A program made the position numbers and the translations under genes. The notes beneath the pieces were generated by a model. The model made no database searches. It saw nothing but the letters and a program-made list of their open reading frames with translations, and was not told where the DNA came from. Below are positions 9,137 through 20,264 of a stretch of 64,000 nt of DNA, piece by piece (positions within the stretch are counted from its first letter, which is position 1; every line of letters begins with the position of its first letter). This DNA comes from Sorangium cellulosum (lineage in GTDB: Bacteria > Myxococcota_A > Polyangia > Polyangiales > Polyangiaceae), in NCBI GenBank assembly GCA_020720045.1, contig DYPH01000001.1, forward strand, positions 46,528 to 110,527, given 5' to 3'.

Positions 9137-10003
9137 ATGAGCACTCCGACGCCCCCGTCCCCGTTCCCAACCGCCACCAACCCGTGGGATCGCGCGGCGG
9201 CAGGCTACCTCACCGAGTGGGTACCGCGTTTTGTCCCCTACCATCGGAACTTGATCGCCGAACTCGCGCTCGGGGAGAGCCAGAAGGTTCTCGTCGTTGG
9301 CGCCGGCCCCGGCTCCGAGGCAGTCATTGCAGCGCGGCAGGTCGGCCCTCGTGGGCGCGTGCGGGCGACCGACACGAGTGAACAGATGGTTGCACTCTGC
9401 AGCGATCAGGCGAAGCGGGCCGGCCTCGATGGCGTGATTGAGAGCGCCGCCGGCGACGTCGCCGACACGATCGGTGGTCCCTGGGACGCCGTCGTCTCCG
9501 CCTTCGGCCTCTGGCAAATCGCCGACGACGCTCGCGTCGCCGTGGTGCGCGGTTGGGGCGAAGCGCTCGCGCCCGGCGGGAAGGTCGGCGTGCTCACCTG
9601 GGGGCCAACCGACGCGACCGGCCCCTTTGAGCTGCTTTCGGCGTCCCTCCGCGAAATCGTTCCGAGTTTCCGCCAAACAAACCGCCAACGCCTCGCCGCT
9701 CGCGAGCCGATGGAGCAGCTGTTCAAGGACGCCGGCCTCTCGATGGTTCGATTGACGGTCGTCGCCCACCCGCATCATTTTTCCACCGCCGAGCAGTTCG
9801 TCGCCTCCCTCCGCGACGCCTGCACGTGGCGCTCCGTCTGGGACGAACTTGGGAACGAAACGCTAAATCGCGTCGCTGCGAGCTTTTACGACAAAGTCGG
9901 CGGCCCGGAATCGCCGCTCAACTTCGATCCGGCGGCCACGCTCGCGATCGCCTCCCGCCCCGGCGAAGAGGTTGTACTTTCCACGCGTACGATCATCGGG
10001 TGA
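9137..10003 (+). CDS. class I SAM-dependent methyltransferase
   Basis: I prefer ATG 9137 over the in-frame GTG at 9131. The Rossmann motif I, VLVVGAGPGSEA, is followed by the acidic loop VRATDTSEQMV, as in UbiE/COQ5-like class I methyltransferases. AAGDVADTIGGPWDAVVSAFGLW covers motifs II and III. The C-terminal half carries a helical lid. The protein is cytoplasmic with no signal peptide. The substrate cannot be read from the sequence. It lies just ahead of metK on the same strand, which would supply its SAM, but the 240-base gap suggests separate transcription. Confidence 0.85.
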   Translation: MSTPTPPSPFPTATNPWDRAAAGYLTEWVPRFVPYHRNLIAELALGESQKVLVVGAGPGSEAVIAARQVGPRGRVRATDTSEQMVALCSDQAKRAGLDGVIESAAGDVADTIGGPWDAVVSAFGLWQIADDARVAVVRGWGEALAPGGKVGVLTWGPTDATGPFELLSASLREIVPSFRQTNRQRLAAREPMEQLFKDAGLSMVRLTVVAHPHHFSTAEQFVASLRDACTWRSVWDELGNETLNRVAASFYDKVGGPESPLNFDPAATLAIASRPGEEVVLSTRTIIG

Positions 10004-10080
10004 ACGCCGGAAACGCGCGACGCACCAAGTAACTGTTGTCGCCTTCGCGTCATTTCTTTAGAGCGAAGGAACCTGCACTC

Positions 10081-10129
10081 GTGCTCACCGGTTCTCCACC
10101 GTTCTTCGCGGTTCCGGACGGGCGAGCAC
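10081..10129. repeat. palindromic repeat, family A relative, in metK leader
   Basis: A 49-base imperfect hairpin has outer arms GTGCTC (10081-10086) and GAGCAC (10124-10129) and an inner ACCG/CGGT stem. It has the same length and layout as the family A hairpin at 32003-32051, including a shared GCGGTTCCGG(A/G)CGG right side, but differs at many positions. It lies about 120 bases ahead of the metK start and may be transcribed in its leader. Confidence 0.6.
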
Positions 10130-10246
10130 ATCTCCAATCGCTGCGCCGACGGGCGCCGCATTTTGGGGGGCGGTTTCATCGCCCCTCGCTTATCGCGCCC
10201 TGCTCGCAGCCGCGCGACAGCCCCTCTCCCGAGGTCTACGCACCAA

Positions 10247-11503
10247 ATGGCACGCTACCAGTTCACTTCTGAGTCGGTCACCGAAGGGCATCCGGACAAG
10301 ATTTGCGATCAGGTCTCTGACGCGATCCTCGACGCGATCCTCACCAAGGACAAGCGCGCCCGCGTTGCTTGCGAAACCCTCGCAAAGACTGGCTTTATCG
10401 TCGTCGCCGGCGAGATCACGACCACGGCGATGGGCGTCCTTTCGGAGATCCCGGGCATCGTCCGCCAGACGATCAAGGACATCGGCTACACGAGCTCGGA
10501 CATGGGCTTTGACGCCGCGACCTGCGCGATCATGACGGCGGTCGAAGGGCAGAGCCCGGACATCGCCCAGGGCGTGAACGAAGGGGACGGCCTCTTCAAG
10601 GAGCAGGGGGCCGGCGACCAGGGGCTCATGTTCGGCTACGCCTGCAACGAAACGCCCGACCTCATGCCGGCGCCGATCGACTACGCGCACAAGCTCGCGC
10701 GCCAGCTCTCGGCAGTCCGCCACTCGGGGAAGCTGAAATACCTCCGCCCCGACGGGAAGACGCAAGTCACCCTCGAGTACGAAAACGGCAAGCCGCTCCG
10801 CATCGATGCCGTCGTCGTCAGCTCCCAGCACGCGAAGAGCGTCAAGCACAAGCAGCTCGTCGAAGAGATCCGCGTCAACGTCATCGACAAGGTCCTCCCG
10901 AAGCACCTCGTCGATAAGAACACGAAATATTACATCAATCCGACCGGGCGCTTCGTCGTCGGCGGACCGATGGGCGACGCCGGCCTCACCGGCCGCAAGA
11001 TCATCGTCGACACCTACGGCGGCATGGGTCGCCACGGCGGCGGCGCGTTCTCCGGCAAAGACCCGACGAAAGTCGATCGCAGCGCCTGCTACTACGCGCG
11101 CTACGTCGCGAAGAATATCGTCGCCGCCGGCCTCGCCGATCGCTGCGAAGTTCAGGTCGCCTACGCGATCGGCGTCGCGAAGCCGGTCGGCGTTTACGTG
11201 AACACGTTCGGGACGGCGAAGATCGACGAAGAGAAGATCGCGAAGTACGTCTCCGAACAGTTCGATTTCCGCCCGAAGGCGCTCATCGAAGAGCTCGAAC
11301 TCCTCCGCCCGCTCTACAAGGCGACGGCGGCCTACGGCCACTTCGGCCGCAAGGAGTTCCCCTGGGAAAAGACGACCCGCGCCGCCAAGATGGCCGACGA
11401 TCTGCTCGGCACCAAGGTCAAGGGGACGAAGGTCGAAGCGCCCGCGGCGAAGGCCGAAAAGGCCGAAAAGAAGCCGGCGAAGAAAGTCGCGAAGAAGAAG
11501 TGA
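10247..11503 (+). CDS. metK: S-adenosylmethionine synthetase
   Basis: The start is ATG 10247, giving [20 protein letters not shown], the canonical MetK N-terminus. Other signatures are [12 protein letters not shown] (methionine/ATP site), [20 protein letters not shown] and [16 protein letters not shown] (phosphate-binding loop). The enzyme makes SAM from ATP and methionine. At 418 residues it is about 25-30 longer than usual because of a Lys/Ala-rich tail, ending [10 protein letters not shown], that is absent from typical MetK. The 243-base leader contains a palindromic repeat; I do not recognise a SAM riboswitch there. A terminator follows the stop codon. Confidence 0.97.
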   Translation: MARYQFTSESVTEGHPDKICDQVSDAILDAILTKDKRARVACETLAKTGFIVVAGEITTTAMGVLSEIPGIVRQTIKDIGYTSSDMGFDAATCAIMTAVEGQSPDIAQGVNEGDGLFKEQGAGDQGLMFGYACNETPDLMPAPIDYAHKLARQLSAVRHSGKLKYLRPDGKTQVTLEYENGKPLRIDAVVVSSQHAKSVKHKQLVEEIRVNVIDKVLPKHLVDKNTKYYINPTGRFVVGGPMGDAGLTGRKIIVDTYGGMGRHGGGAFSGKDPTKVDRSACYYARYVAKNIVAAGLADRCEVQVAYAIGVAKPVGVYVNTFGTAKIDEEKIAKYVSEQFDFRPKALIEELELLRPLYKATAAYGHFGRKEFPWEKTTRAAKMADDLLGTKVKGTKVEAPAAKAEKAEKKPAKKVAKKK

Positions 11504-11542
11504 GCCCAGAGCGCATCTTGCGCTTTTGAGTACACGACAACG

Positions 11543-11580
11543 AAAACGCCTCCGAGGGTCCTCGGGGGCGTTTCTCTTTT
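11543..11580. terminator. rho-independent terminator
   Basis: The hairpin AAACGCCTCCGAG / CTCGGGGGCGTTT has a GGTC loop and is followed by TCTCTTTT. It separates metK from the convergent DUF2490 gene and can act in both directions. Confidence 0.88.
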
Positions 11581-11592
11581 GCGCGTCCTGTT

Positions 11593-12255
11593 TCAGTAGT
11601 TGGCGACCAAGAAGAGCGCGAACGCGTGATTCAAGGTCGACGTCGGCTCACGGACGAGCGCCTGCAAGAGGTAGCCCCCTTCGAGGCGCCATTGCTTACC
11701 GACGTCCCCGGTCGCACCAACAAAGACGCGATTTTGATCAATGAATTTAGGTTGATAAGCCGTCTTTGATGGTGCAACGAAGAACTCGTTCCAGACGAGC
11801 AACCCGGCGCCGCGCTCGGCGAACGGCCGCACGAGGACACGGGCAAGGAGGCGTCCACGAAAGCCGGGATCGTCGTCGCGGAAACGGACTTCGCCACGCG
11901 CGCGGAAGACGACAGAGACGCGGCCGTCTTCGAAGGTCGGCGTCCAGAGCGCCTGGGCAACGGCGCGCTGCTCGCTGGGGCCGTCAAAGGGGGACGGGGC
12001 GACGTATGCGTAGCCGGCGCCGAGTTGAGTCGTAGGCGTCGGCCGCCAGGCGACGACAGGACGGACAAGAAACGTGTGGGATACACCATCCTCGCGAAAG
12101 CGGCTCTGGATGTCGACGTCGAAGCGCACCTTCGGCGTCTGGGCACCGACGAAAACCCCCGTCCGCAGCTGGACCGAATCGGTCGCAGCGGCGTCGGGGG
12201 TGTAGAGGGCGATGGGGACGGCGAGGGCGATCGCGGCACGCCAGCGAGCGTTCAT
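11593..12255 (-). CDS. DUF2490-like outer membrane protein
   Basis: I start at ATG 12255, the Met that begins a clean signal peptide (MNARWRAAIALAVPIALY...AAATDS). The mature part alternates polar and hydrophobic residues in strands ending in aromatic or basic residues, such as FLVRPVVAWRP, TTQLGAGYAYVA, VVFRARGEVRFR and WRLEGGYLLQAL. This pattern fits a small outer-membrane beta-barrel of about 220 residues. WNEFFVAPS with a nearby FIDQNRVFVGA matches what I know of DUF2490. No enzymatic role is known. The gene ends next to the metK terminator and lies 56 bases downstream of the AhpD-like gene on the same strand. Confidence 0.75.
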   Translation of the reverse strand: MNARWRAAIALAVPIALYTPDAAATDSVQLRTGVFVGAQTPKVRFDVDIQSRFREDGVSHTFLVRPVVAWRPTPTTQLGAGYAYVAPSPFDGPSEQRAVAQALWTPTFEDGRVSVVFRARGEVRFRDDDPGFRGRLLARVLVRPFAERGAGLLVWNEFFVAPSKTAYQPKFIDQNRVFVGATGDVGKQWRLEGGYLLQALVREPTSTLNHAFALFLVANY

Positions 12256-12311
12256 AACGATTGCGTAACACAAGCGGGGCCCGCGACCCAGTTGCGTAAA
12301 CGCGCGTTATC

Positions 12312-12674
12312 TCAAGGGGCGACGGCCGGTTTTGGCGCGAACTGCTCCCAGGCGGCGAGGACCTCGGCGGCGTACATCAGCGCCGGCCCGCCCCCCATGT
12401 AGACGGCAACTGCGAGCATTTCCTCGACTTCTTTTCGCGTCGCGCCGAGGCGATGGAGCGCCTTCACGTGAAAGCCTACGCAGCCCGAGCAGTGCTGGGT
12501 GACCCCGATGGCGAGGGCGATGAGTTCCTTGTATTTTGCAGGTACCTCCCCCGCGGCGAGGGAAGCCTTGGCGAGCTGCCCGAAGGCGGTCATCGCCTCC
12601 GGTTGCGCCTTCCGGAAGGGGGCGAGGTTGCTGTTGATCGATGCGACGAGCGTTTCATGGTCGAAGGAACTCAT
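12312..12674 (-). CDS. carboxymuconolactone decarboxylase/AhpD-like protein
   Basis: I chose ATG 12674 (MSSFDHETLV) because GGGGAG sits a few bases upstream. The product is 120 residues. Cys62 and Cys65 in HCSGCVGFH, with His69, form the CxxCxxxH redox motif of the AhpD/CMD family. KYKELIALAIGVTQ before it and GATRKEVEEMLAVAVYMGGG after it are family-typical helices. Such proteins act as thiol reductants in peroxide defence or as small oligomeric decarboxylase-fold enzymes. The CxxC motif favours a redox role. Its substrate or peroxiredoxin partner is not identifiable from the neighbours. Confidence 0.9.
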   Translation of the reverse strand: MSSFDHETLVASINSNLAPFRKAQPEAMTAFGQLAKASLAAGEVPAKYKELIALAIGVTQHCSGCVGFHVKALHRLGATRKEVEEMLAVAVYMGGGPALMYAAEVLAAWEQFAPKPAVAP

Positions 12675-12712
12675 GAAACGCTCCCCTGCGAGTGGTGTGC
12701 CGATGGGGGCGC

Positions 12713-12740
12713 CGTGCGCGCTGCAAATGCGGCGCGCACG
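12713..12740. other. perfect hairpin upstream of AhpD-like gene
   Basis: A perfect 9-bp stem, CGTGCGCGC/GCGCGCACG, with a 10-base loop lies about 40 bases ahead of the AhpD-like start codon. There is no T-run on either side, so it is not a classic terminator. It could be an operator or a leader structure. Confidence 0.4.
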
Positions 12741-12896
12741 CGCACCGAGCGCGCGAGGAAACTTGGCACAACCTTGGCAGATGTCGCGGCCAGTGCCAAC
12801 GGTGCATCGCCGGGAACAGCGACCTGAAACGCGCCGCAACCGAGTGAAACATGAGGCGACTTTGCGCTTCATGGGGCGTTTCACGACGTTCCGCCG

Positions 12897-14222
12897 TCAG
12901 CCGTTTGCAAGCACCGTAAGCGCGTGGTCGTAGGCCTCGAAGCCGAAATCGAGCTCCGCCTCGGTAACCACAAGCGGCGGCGCGAACATCACGCAGTTGA
13001 AGCGGCCGAAGGTGTAGACGCCGCGCTCGCGGAGGGCTCCGAAAAACGCCTTCATCGGGGCGGCGCTCTTGGCGTCGGCCCACGGAACAAAGGGCTCCTT
13101 CGTGGCGCGGCTCTTCACGAGTTCCAGTGCAAAAAATGCCCCCATTCCGCGAACTTCGCCGATGATCTCGTGCTTCGCGGCGAGCGCCTCAAGGCCGGCG
13201 CGGATCTTCGGTTCGAGGACGTCACGGGCCCGCGCGAAGGTCCCGCCCGCTTCGTAGGCCTCAAGCGTGGCGACGCCGGCAGCGACGGCGAGCGGATGCC
13301 CCGAGTAGGTGTGGCCGTTTGGGAGCGGCCGGTCGTCGAAGGTTTTCGCAAGCGATTCCCGGACCATGACGCCACCAAGCGGCACGTAGGCGGAGGTGAC
13401 CCCCTTCGCGAAGACGATGAGGTCGGGGACGACGCCGAGGCGCTCGCCAGCGAAGGCGGCGCCGGTGCGCCCGAAGCCGGTCATCACTTCGTCGAACACG
13501 AGCAGGATGCCGTACTTTGTGCAGAGTGCACGCAAACCTTCCAGATAGCCGGCCGGGTAGACGACGACGCCGTTGGATCCGACGATCGGCTCGATCAGCA
13601 ACGCCCCGATTCGATTGGGACTTTCGTGCATCACGATGCGCTCAAGCTGGGCAAGAGCGCGCTCGCACTCCTCTTCCGGGGTCGTCGCGAAGAAGGGGCT
13701 CCGATAGGGGTACGGTGCGAAGAAACGGATGACACCGGCACCGCCGTGGGCCTCGCCGGTCCAGCGACGGTCTTCCCCGGTGAGCTCGATGCTCTGACCG
13801 CTGGCGCCGTGGTAGCTCCGGTAGGCGGTCAGGATCTTCGAGCGGCCGGTGAGGGCGCGCACGATGCGGACCATGTCGTCGTTCGACTCGGCGCCGCCGG
13901 TGGTGAAAAAGACGCGAGCCCCCTCGTCCCACGGGGACATTTTCGAGAGCTTTTCCGCGAGGATGGCTCGCTTGTCGTTGAACCACGCCGGGCTCGAGTA
14001 GCAAAGCGTGTGCGCCTGGTCGGCGATCGCCTTTGCGACCGCCGGGTGGCTATGACCAAGGTTCACAGCGACGAGGCCCGAACCGGCATCGAGGTACTTC
14101 TTCCCGGTCTCGTCGAAGAGGGAACTCCCTTCGCCGCGCACGAGCACCGGGGCACGAAAACCCCCTTGCGCAATCCATGGGGTGAGGACGTGACGGGCGT
14201 GGAGTTCGGCGAGTTCGGTCAT
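12897..14222 (-). CDS. class III PLP-dependent aminotransferase
   Basis: I start at ATG 14222 (MTELAELHARHVLTPW), which fits the family length of about 440; the open frame continues upstream without homology. The PLP signature is LLVFDEVMTGFGRTG (Asp244 contacts the pyridine nitrogen), then FAKGVTSAYVPLGG with Lys273 as the Schiff-base lysine. FFTTGGAESNDDMVRIVRA and YRSYHGASGQS match the phosphate-binding region. The protein resembles omega-amino acid:pyruvate and taurine:pyruvate aminotransferases. The exact amino donor is unknown. It diverges from the acetyl-CoA synthetase gene; conversion of an amine-derived carbon skeleton into acetyl-CoA is one possible link. Confidence 0.9.
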   Translation of the reverse strand: MTELAELHARHVLTPWIAQGGFRAPVLVRGEGSSLFDETGKKYLDAGSGLVAVNLGHSHPAVAKAIADQAHTLCYSSPAWFNDKRAILAEKLSKMSPWDEGARVFFTTGGAESNDDMVRIVRALTGRSKILTAYRSYHGASGQSIELTGEDRRWTGEAHGGAGVIRFFAPYPYRSPFFATTPEEECERALAQLERIVMHESPNRIGALLIEPIVGSNGVVVYPAGYLEGLRALCTKYGILLVFDEVMTGFGRTGAAFAGERLGVVPDLIVFAKGVTSAYVPLGGVMVRESLAKTFDDRPLPNGHTYSGHPLAVAAGVATLEAYEAGGTFARARDVLEPKIRAGLEALAAKHEIIGEVRGMGAFFALELVKSRATKEPFVPWADAKSAAPMKAFFGALRERGVYTFGRFNCVMFAPPLVVTEAELDFGFEAYDHALTVLANG

Positions 14223-14357
14223 GGCTCGCCAGTTAGGGGGCAACTCCGCCGAATTGCAACGATCGGAAACGCGCAAATGATGCACCGCGCAAGCGCTTTT
14301 CCAGTGACCGCGCGAATCGCTCCGATAGGCTCCTCGTCCCCCGCGTGAATTCAGGCC

Positions 14358-14374
14358 CTCCGCCCTTGGCGGAG
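14358..14374. other. short hairpin in the 297-base divergent gap
   Basis: The gap between the aminotransferase and acs holds a perfect 7-bp stem, CTCCGCC/GGCGGAG, with a CTT loop. I see no gene, tRNA or clear promoter consensus in the rest of the gap (14223-14519). Confidence 0.35.
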
Positions 14375-14519
14375 CCCTGGTGCCTCGAACGGTTCCGGCC
14401 CGGTGCAGCAGTGCCGCCTCCGCAGAAACCCGCCGGCGCACGTTGCGCGCGGCCTCCGAAGTGACGCCGCCTCCCCGCGGCGATCTGCAAAGCGCTCTGG
14501 CGCTGGTGAAGGTGAAAGC

Positions 14520-16526
14520 ATGACCGAGTCGACTGCGAAGACGAACGAAACCGTCGCCCCCTCGGAGGGCTTCGTCGCCCAGGCCCGCGTCGCGTCCAAG
14601 GAGGCCTACGAGGCTCTTTGGCGGCAGAGCATCGAGGATCCCACTACCTTCTGGCAGGAACAGACGAAAGATCTCGTTTTTCGCACGCCTTGGACGGCAT
14701 TTTCCGACGGCGTCCCCCCCTACTCCGAAGGGGAGATTCCCGGTCCCGACGGCGCAGCGCCGATGACGTTTTTCCCCGGGGCGACGCTCAATCTCACCGA
14801 GAGCTGCCTCGACCGACATTTGACGACTCCGGCGCGCACCCGCGCGGCGCTCATTTTCGAAGGGGAGCCGGGAGACACACGAACGCTCACCTATTTCGAG
14901 CTCCATCGCGAGACGGTACGCCTCGCCGCGGCCCTCGCCGATCTCGGCGTGCAGGCCGGCGATCGTGTCGCCATCTACATGGGAATGGTCCCCGAGGCGG
15001 CGATCGCAATGCTCGCCTGCGCCCGCCTTGGGGCGACACACACCGTTGTATTTGGCGGATTTTCGAGCGATGCGCTCCGCGATCGCATCAATGACTGCGG
15101 CGCGAAGGTCCTCCTCACTCAGGACGGCGCCTGGCGCCGTGGCCACGCGGTCCCGCTCAAAGACATGGCCGACACGGCCCTGTTGGAGACGCCGACGATT
15201 GAGAAAGTGGTCGTCCTTGCCCGGATTGGCGCCGAGCGTTGTCACAGCCACCTGAAGCCGGGTCGCGACATTGATTGGCACGATCTGGTCTCCCGCGTCC
15301 CGTCGCCGAAGAGCATTGAACGCGCCATTCGTCCGGCCGCCTTTGACGCCGAACACCCGCTATTTGTCCTCTATACGAGCGGATCTACCGGAAAGCCGAA
15401 GGGGGTCCTTCACACGACGGCCGGCTATCTTGCGGGCGTCCACGTGACGTCGAAATACGTCTTTGATCTTCGGGAAGGCGATCTCTATTTCTGCACCGCC
15501 GACGTCGGCTGGATCACCGGCCATAGCTATTTGGTCTACGGGCCCCTCTCTTGCGGCGCGTCGATTCTTCTCTACGAAGGCGCTCCGAACTTCCCCGACT
15601 GGGGCCGCTTCTGGAGCGTGATTGAGCGGCACGGGGTATCGATTCTCTACACGGCGCCGACGGCAATTCGCGCGTTCATGCGCCAGGGGGAAGAGTGGCC
15701 AAACCGCTACGATCTCTCCAGCTTGCGCCTCCTCGGATCGGTCGGCGAGCCGATCAACCCGGAGGCTTGGCTCTGGTACCACCGCACGATCGGCGCCGAG
15801 CGCTGCCCGATCGTCGACACCTGGTGGCAAACGGAGACCGGCTCGATCATGCTGACGACGCTCCCGGGCGCGGTCGCTGCGAAACCAGGCGCGACCGGAC
15901 TGCCGCTCTTTGGCGTCGAGATGACGATCGCCGACGACGAAGGCGCCCTCCATGACCGCGGCGCCGCCAACGGAAAGCTCGTGATCAAGCGACCTTGGCC
16001 GAGTATGGCGCGGACGCTCTGGAACGACAACGTCCGCTACGGGGAGACCTACTGGAAGGCGATCCCGGGGCGCTACTTCACCGGCGACGGCGCCCGTCGC
16101 GACGAAGACGGCTACTTCTGGGTCACCGGACGTATCGACGACGTCCTCAATGTCTCCGGACACCGCATCGGTACCGCCGAAATCGAGAGCGCCTTGGTGA
16201 GCCACAGCGCGGTGGCGGAGGCGGCGGCCGTCGGTCGACCGGATGAGATGAAGGGGCAGGCGCTCGTTGTCTTCGTGACCTTGAAGGAGGGGAAGCAGGC
16301 CGGCCCCGTCTTGAAGAACGAGCTCGCCGCGCACATTGATCGCGAGATCGGAAAGTTCGCGCGGCCTGACGAAATTCGCTTCACCGATGCGCTGCCGAAG
16401 ACGCGCAGCGGAAAAATCATGCGGCGTCTTTTGAAGGATGTGGCTGCGGGCACCGTGAGGGCCAATCAAGACACGTCGACCCTCGAAGACCTTGGTGTTC
16501 TCGCGAAGTTGCAAGCGGAAGACTGA
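14520..16526 (+). CDS. acs: acetyl-CoA synthetase
   Basis: The start ATG 14520 gives 668 residues, the normal ACS size. The AMP-binding P-loop is [16 protein letters not shown] at 285-300, and [10 protein letters not shown] is the A5-type motif. [31 protein letters not shown] leads into the hinge, and [17 protein letters not shown] plus [16 protein letters not shown] carries the conserved catalytic lysine that is the usual acetylation target. The enzyme activates acetate to acetyl-CoA through acetyl-AMP. It is probably monocistronic, with its own terminator. Regulation by lysine acetylation is known for the family and is likely here because the PKTRSGK motif is intact. Confidence 0.96.
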   Translation: MTESTAKTNETVAPSEGFVAQARVASKEAYEALWRQSIEDPTTFWQEQTKDLVFRTPWTAFSDGVPPYSEGEIPGPDGAAPMTFFPGATLNLTESCLDRHLTTPARTRAALIFEGEPGDTRTLTYFELHRETVRLAAALADLGVQAGDRVAIYMGMVPEAAIAMLACARLGATHTVVFGGFSSDALRDRINDCGAKVLLTQDGAWRRGHAVPLKDMADTALLETPTIEKVVVLARIGAERCHSHLKPGRDIDWHDLVSRVPSPKSIERAIRPAAFDAEHPLFVLYTSGSTGKPKGVLHTTAGYLAGVHVTSKYVFDLREGDLYFCTADVGWITGHSYLVYGPLSCGASILLYEGAPNFPDWGRFWSVIERHGVSILYTAPTAIRAFMRQGEEWPNRYDLSSLRLLGSVGEPINPEAWLWYHRTIGAERCPIVDTWWQTETGSIMLTTLPGAVAAKPGATGLPLFGVEMTIADDEGALHDRGAANGKLVIKRPWPSMARTLWNDNVRYGETYWKAIPGRYFTGDGARRDEDGYFWVTGRIDDVLNVSGHRIGTAEIESALVSHSAVAEAAAVGRPDEMKGQALVVFVTLKEGKQAGPVLKNELAAHIDREIGKFARPDEIRFTDALPKTRSGKIMRRLLKDVAAGTVRANQDTSTLEDLGVLAKLQAED

Positions 16527-16543
16527 GCAACTTCCGGACAAGA

Positions 16544-16579
16544 AAAGCCGGCGCCCTTTCGAGGTGCGCCGGCTTTTTC
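16544..16579. terminator. bidirectional rho-independent terminator
   Basis: The stem AAAGCCGGCGC/GCGCCGGCTTT is followed by T-rich sequence in both directions. It separates acs from the convergent hypothetical gene at 16600-17136. Confidence 0.92.
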
Positions 16580-16599
16580 TTTGCCTGAAGGGCGGTGTA

Positions 16600-17136
16600 T
16601 CAGTCGTCTTCTTCTGCGCGAGGATCCCGTCGCGTCACGCGCATTTCTTCGCGGACTGCGCGAAAAGGAACATCAGCAGTTCGCGAGAGCCGCGCGGTGA
16701 CGGTGGCCACGATTCCCGACTGGGGCGGCGGTGTCATCCGCGGAATTCGCGGAACTTCGGGGACGACCCCTTCAAAAAGCTCGTGGTCAAACGCGGGAAC
16801 TTTGGGCGTCGCCCGCTCGTGGGACGACACGTTTGTCTCCGCCCGGCGCGACGCCGGATCGGAGAACACGTTTGTCTCCGCCCGGCGCGACGCCGGATCG
16901 GAGAACACGTTTGTCTCCGCCCGGAGTTCGCCGGCCGACGACGCATTCGCTCGCACTTCTTGAATCCGAACGGCCTCGCCGCTCGCGGTCCACGGGACAT
17001 GCGGGAGCCGCGGCGCAGACGGACGCTCCGTCGGTCGGGTTTGGGACGATTCAGTCCCCTCGGCGAGCCCCCGGATGTCGTCGGACAAAGCCCGCGAATC
17101 TTTGGCGGAAGAACGGTGATCCAAAGCCCCCTCCAT
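16600..17136 (-). CDS. hypothetical protein with in-frame palindromic repeats
   Basis: An open frame of 178 codons ends just beyond the acs terminator, as expected for a convergent gene. Its codon use matches its neighbours, with mostly G or C in third positions. The product is Arg/Pro/Glu-rich and ends ARLSRTADVPFRAVREEMRV before an acidic tail; I recognise no domain. Residues about 71-104 are 2.5 copies of a 13-residue unit, FSDPASRRAETNV, encoded by the family C DNA repeat. The start may be ATG 17136 or TTG 17124, the latter preceded by GGAGGGGG. There is no signal peptide. Confidence is moderate because there is no homology support. Confidence 0.5.
   Translation of the reverse strand: MEGALDHRSSAKDSRALSDDIRGLAEGTESSQTRPTERPSAPRLPHVPWTASGEAVRIQEVRANASSAGELRAETNVFSDPASRRAETNVFSDPASRRAETNVSSHERATPKVPAFDHELFEGVVPEVPRIPRMTPPPQSGIVATVTARLSRTADVPFRAVREEMRVTRRDPRAEEDD
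16827..16924. repeat. family C palindromic repeat, 2.5 tandem copies
   Basis: Two identical 39-base units lie at 16827-16865 and 16866-16904, followed by the first 20 bases of a third. Each unit folds into CTCCG.CCGGC / GCCGG.CGGAG around a GCGAC loop. The 39-base period is 13 codons, so copies keep the reading frame of the minus-strand gene. There are no spacers, so this is not CRISPR. Related copies lie at 50318-50353 and 57698-57720. Confidence 0.9.
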
Positions 17137-17291
17137 CTCCCCTGCGAACCAACTTCAACGAACCAAGGCGGTCCGCCGCTCCTCATCCCGATGCCGCGTC
17201 GCATCGGAGATTGAGGCCACCGTCAAAGCTATCGCCATCCAGCGAACCGATGCGCAACGTTATCGTGCAGACGCAACAATAGGTCGCAACT

Positions 17292-18654
<1,363 letters not shown>

Positions 18655-18720
18655 AACGTCGCCGGAATTCGCTGGTTCCAAGCAGCAAATTTCATCTCAA
18701 ATTCACGAAAATACGCAAAG

Positions 18721-18741
18721 TCCCGCCCAAACGAGGCGGGA
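18721..18741. other. hairpin between glnK and glnA
   Basis: A 7-bp stem, TCCCGCC/GGCGGGA, with a CAAACGA loop lies 33 bases ahead of glnA. It lacks a T-run, so it is at best a weak terminator or processing site that could set the ratio of PII to glutamine synthetase. Confidence 0.4.
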
Positions 18742-18773
18742 GAATGCGTCCCCATCACGAGGAAATTGGCACC

Positions 18774-20189
<1,416 letters not shown>

Positions 20190-20205
20190 AACCGACGTTT
20201 TCATG

Positions 20206-20246
20206 AAAGAAAGCCCGCTTCTCGCGAGAGAAGCGGGCTTTCTTTT
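20206..20246. terminator. bidirectional rho-independent terminator
   Basis: The stem GAAAGCCCGCTTCTC / GAGAAGCGGGCTTTC is followed by TTTT. It lies between glnA and the convergent LysM-FecR gene. Confidence 0.95.
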
Positions 20247-20264
20247 GGGCTCTGCAAGCTTCGG

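Noticed and set aside
10004..10246. SAM riboswitch ahead of metK
   Set aside because: None of the SAM aptamer layouts that I know could be recognised; the visible hairpin belongs to the family A repeat group.
12842..12884. Hairpin with GTGAAAC/GTTTCAC arms after the aminotransferase stop as a terminator
   Set aside because: The stem is interrupted and there is no T-run in either direction, so it is not listed as a terminator.
12675..12896. N-terminal extension of the AhpD-like gene up to 12884
   Set aside because: The extension is Arg/Cys-rich and unlike the family, while ATG 12674 has a good ribosome site and the normal length.
14223..15356. N-terminal extension of the aminotransferase frame to 819 codons
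   Set aside because: It runs antisense through acs with no homology; the family start is at 14222.
16827..16924. Possible CRISPR array
   Set aside because: The 39-base units are directly tandem with no spacers, and no cas genes are present.
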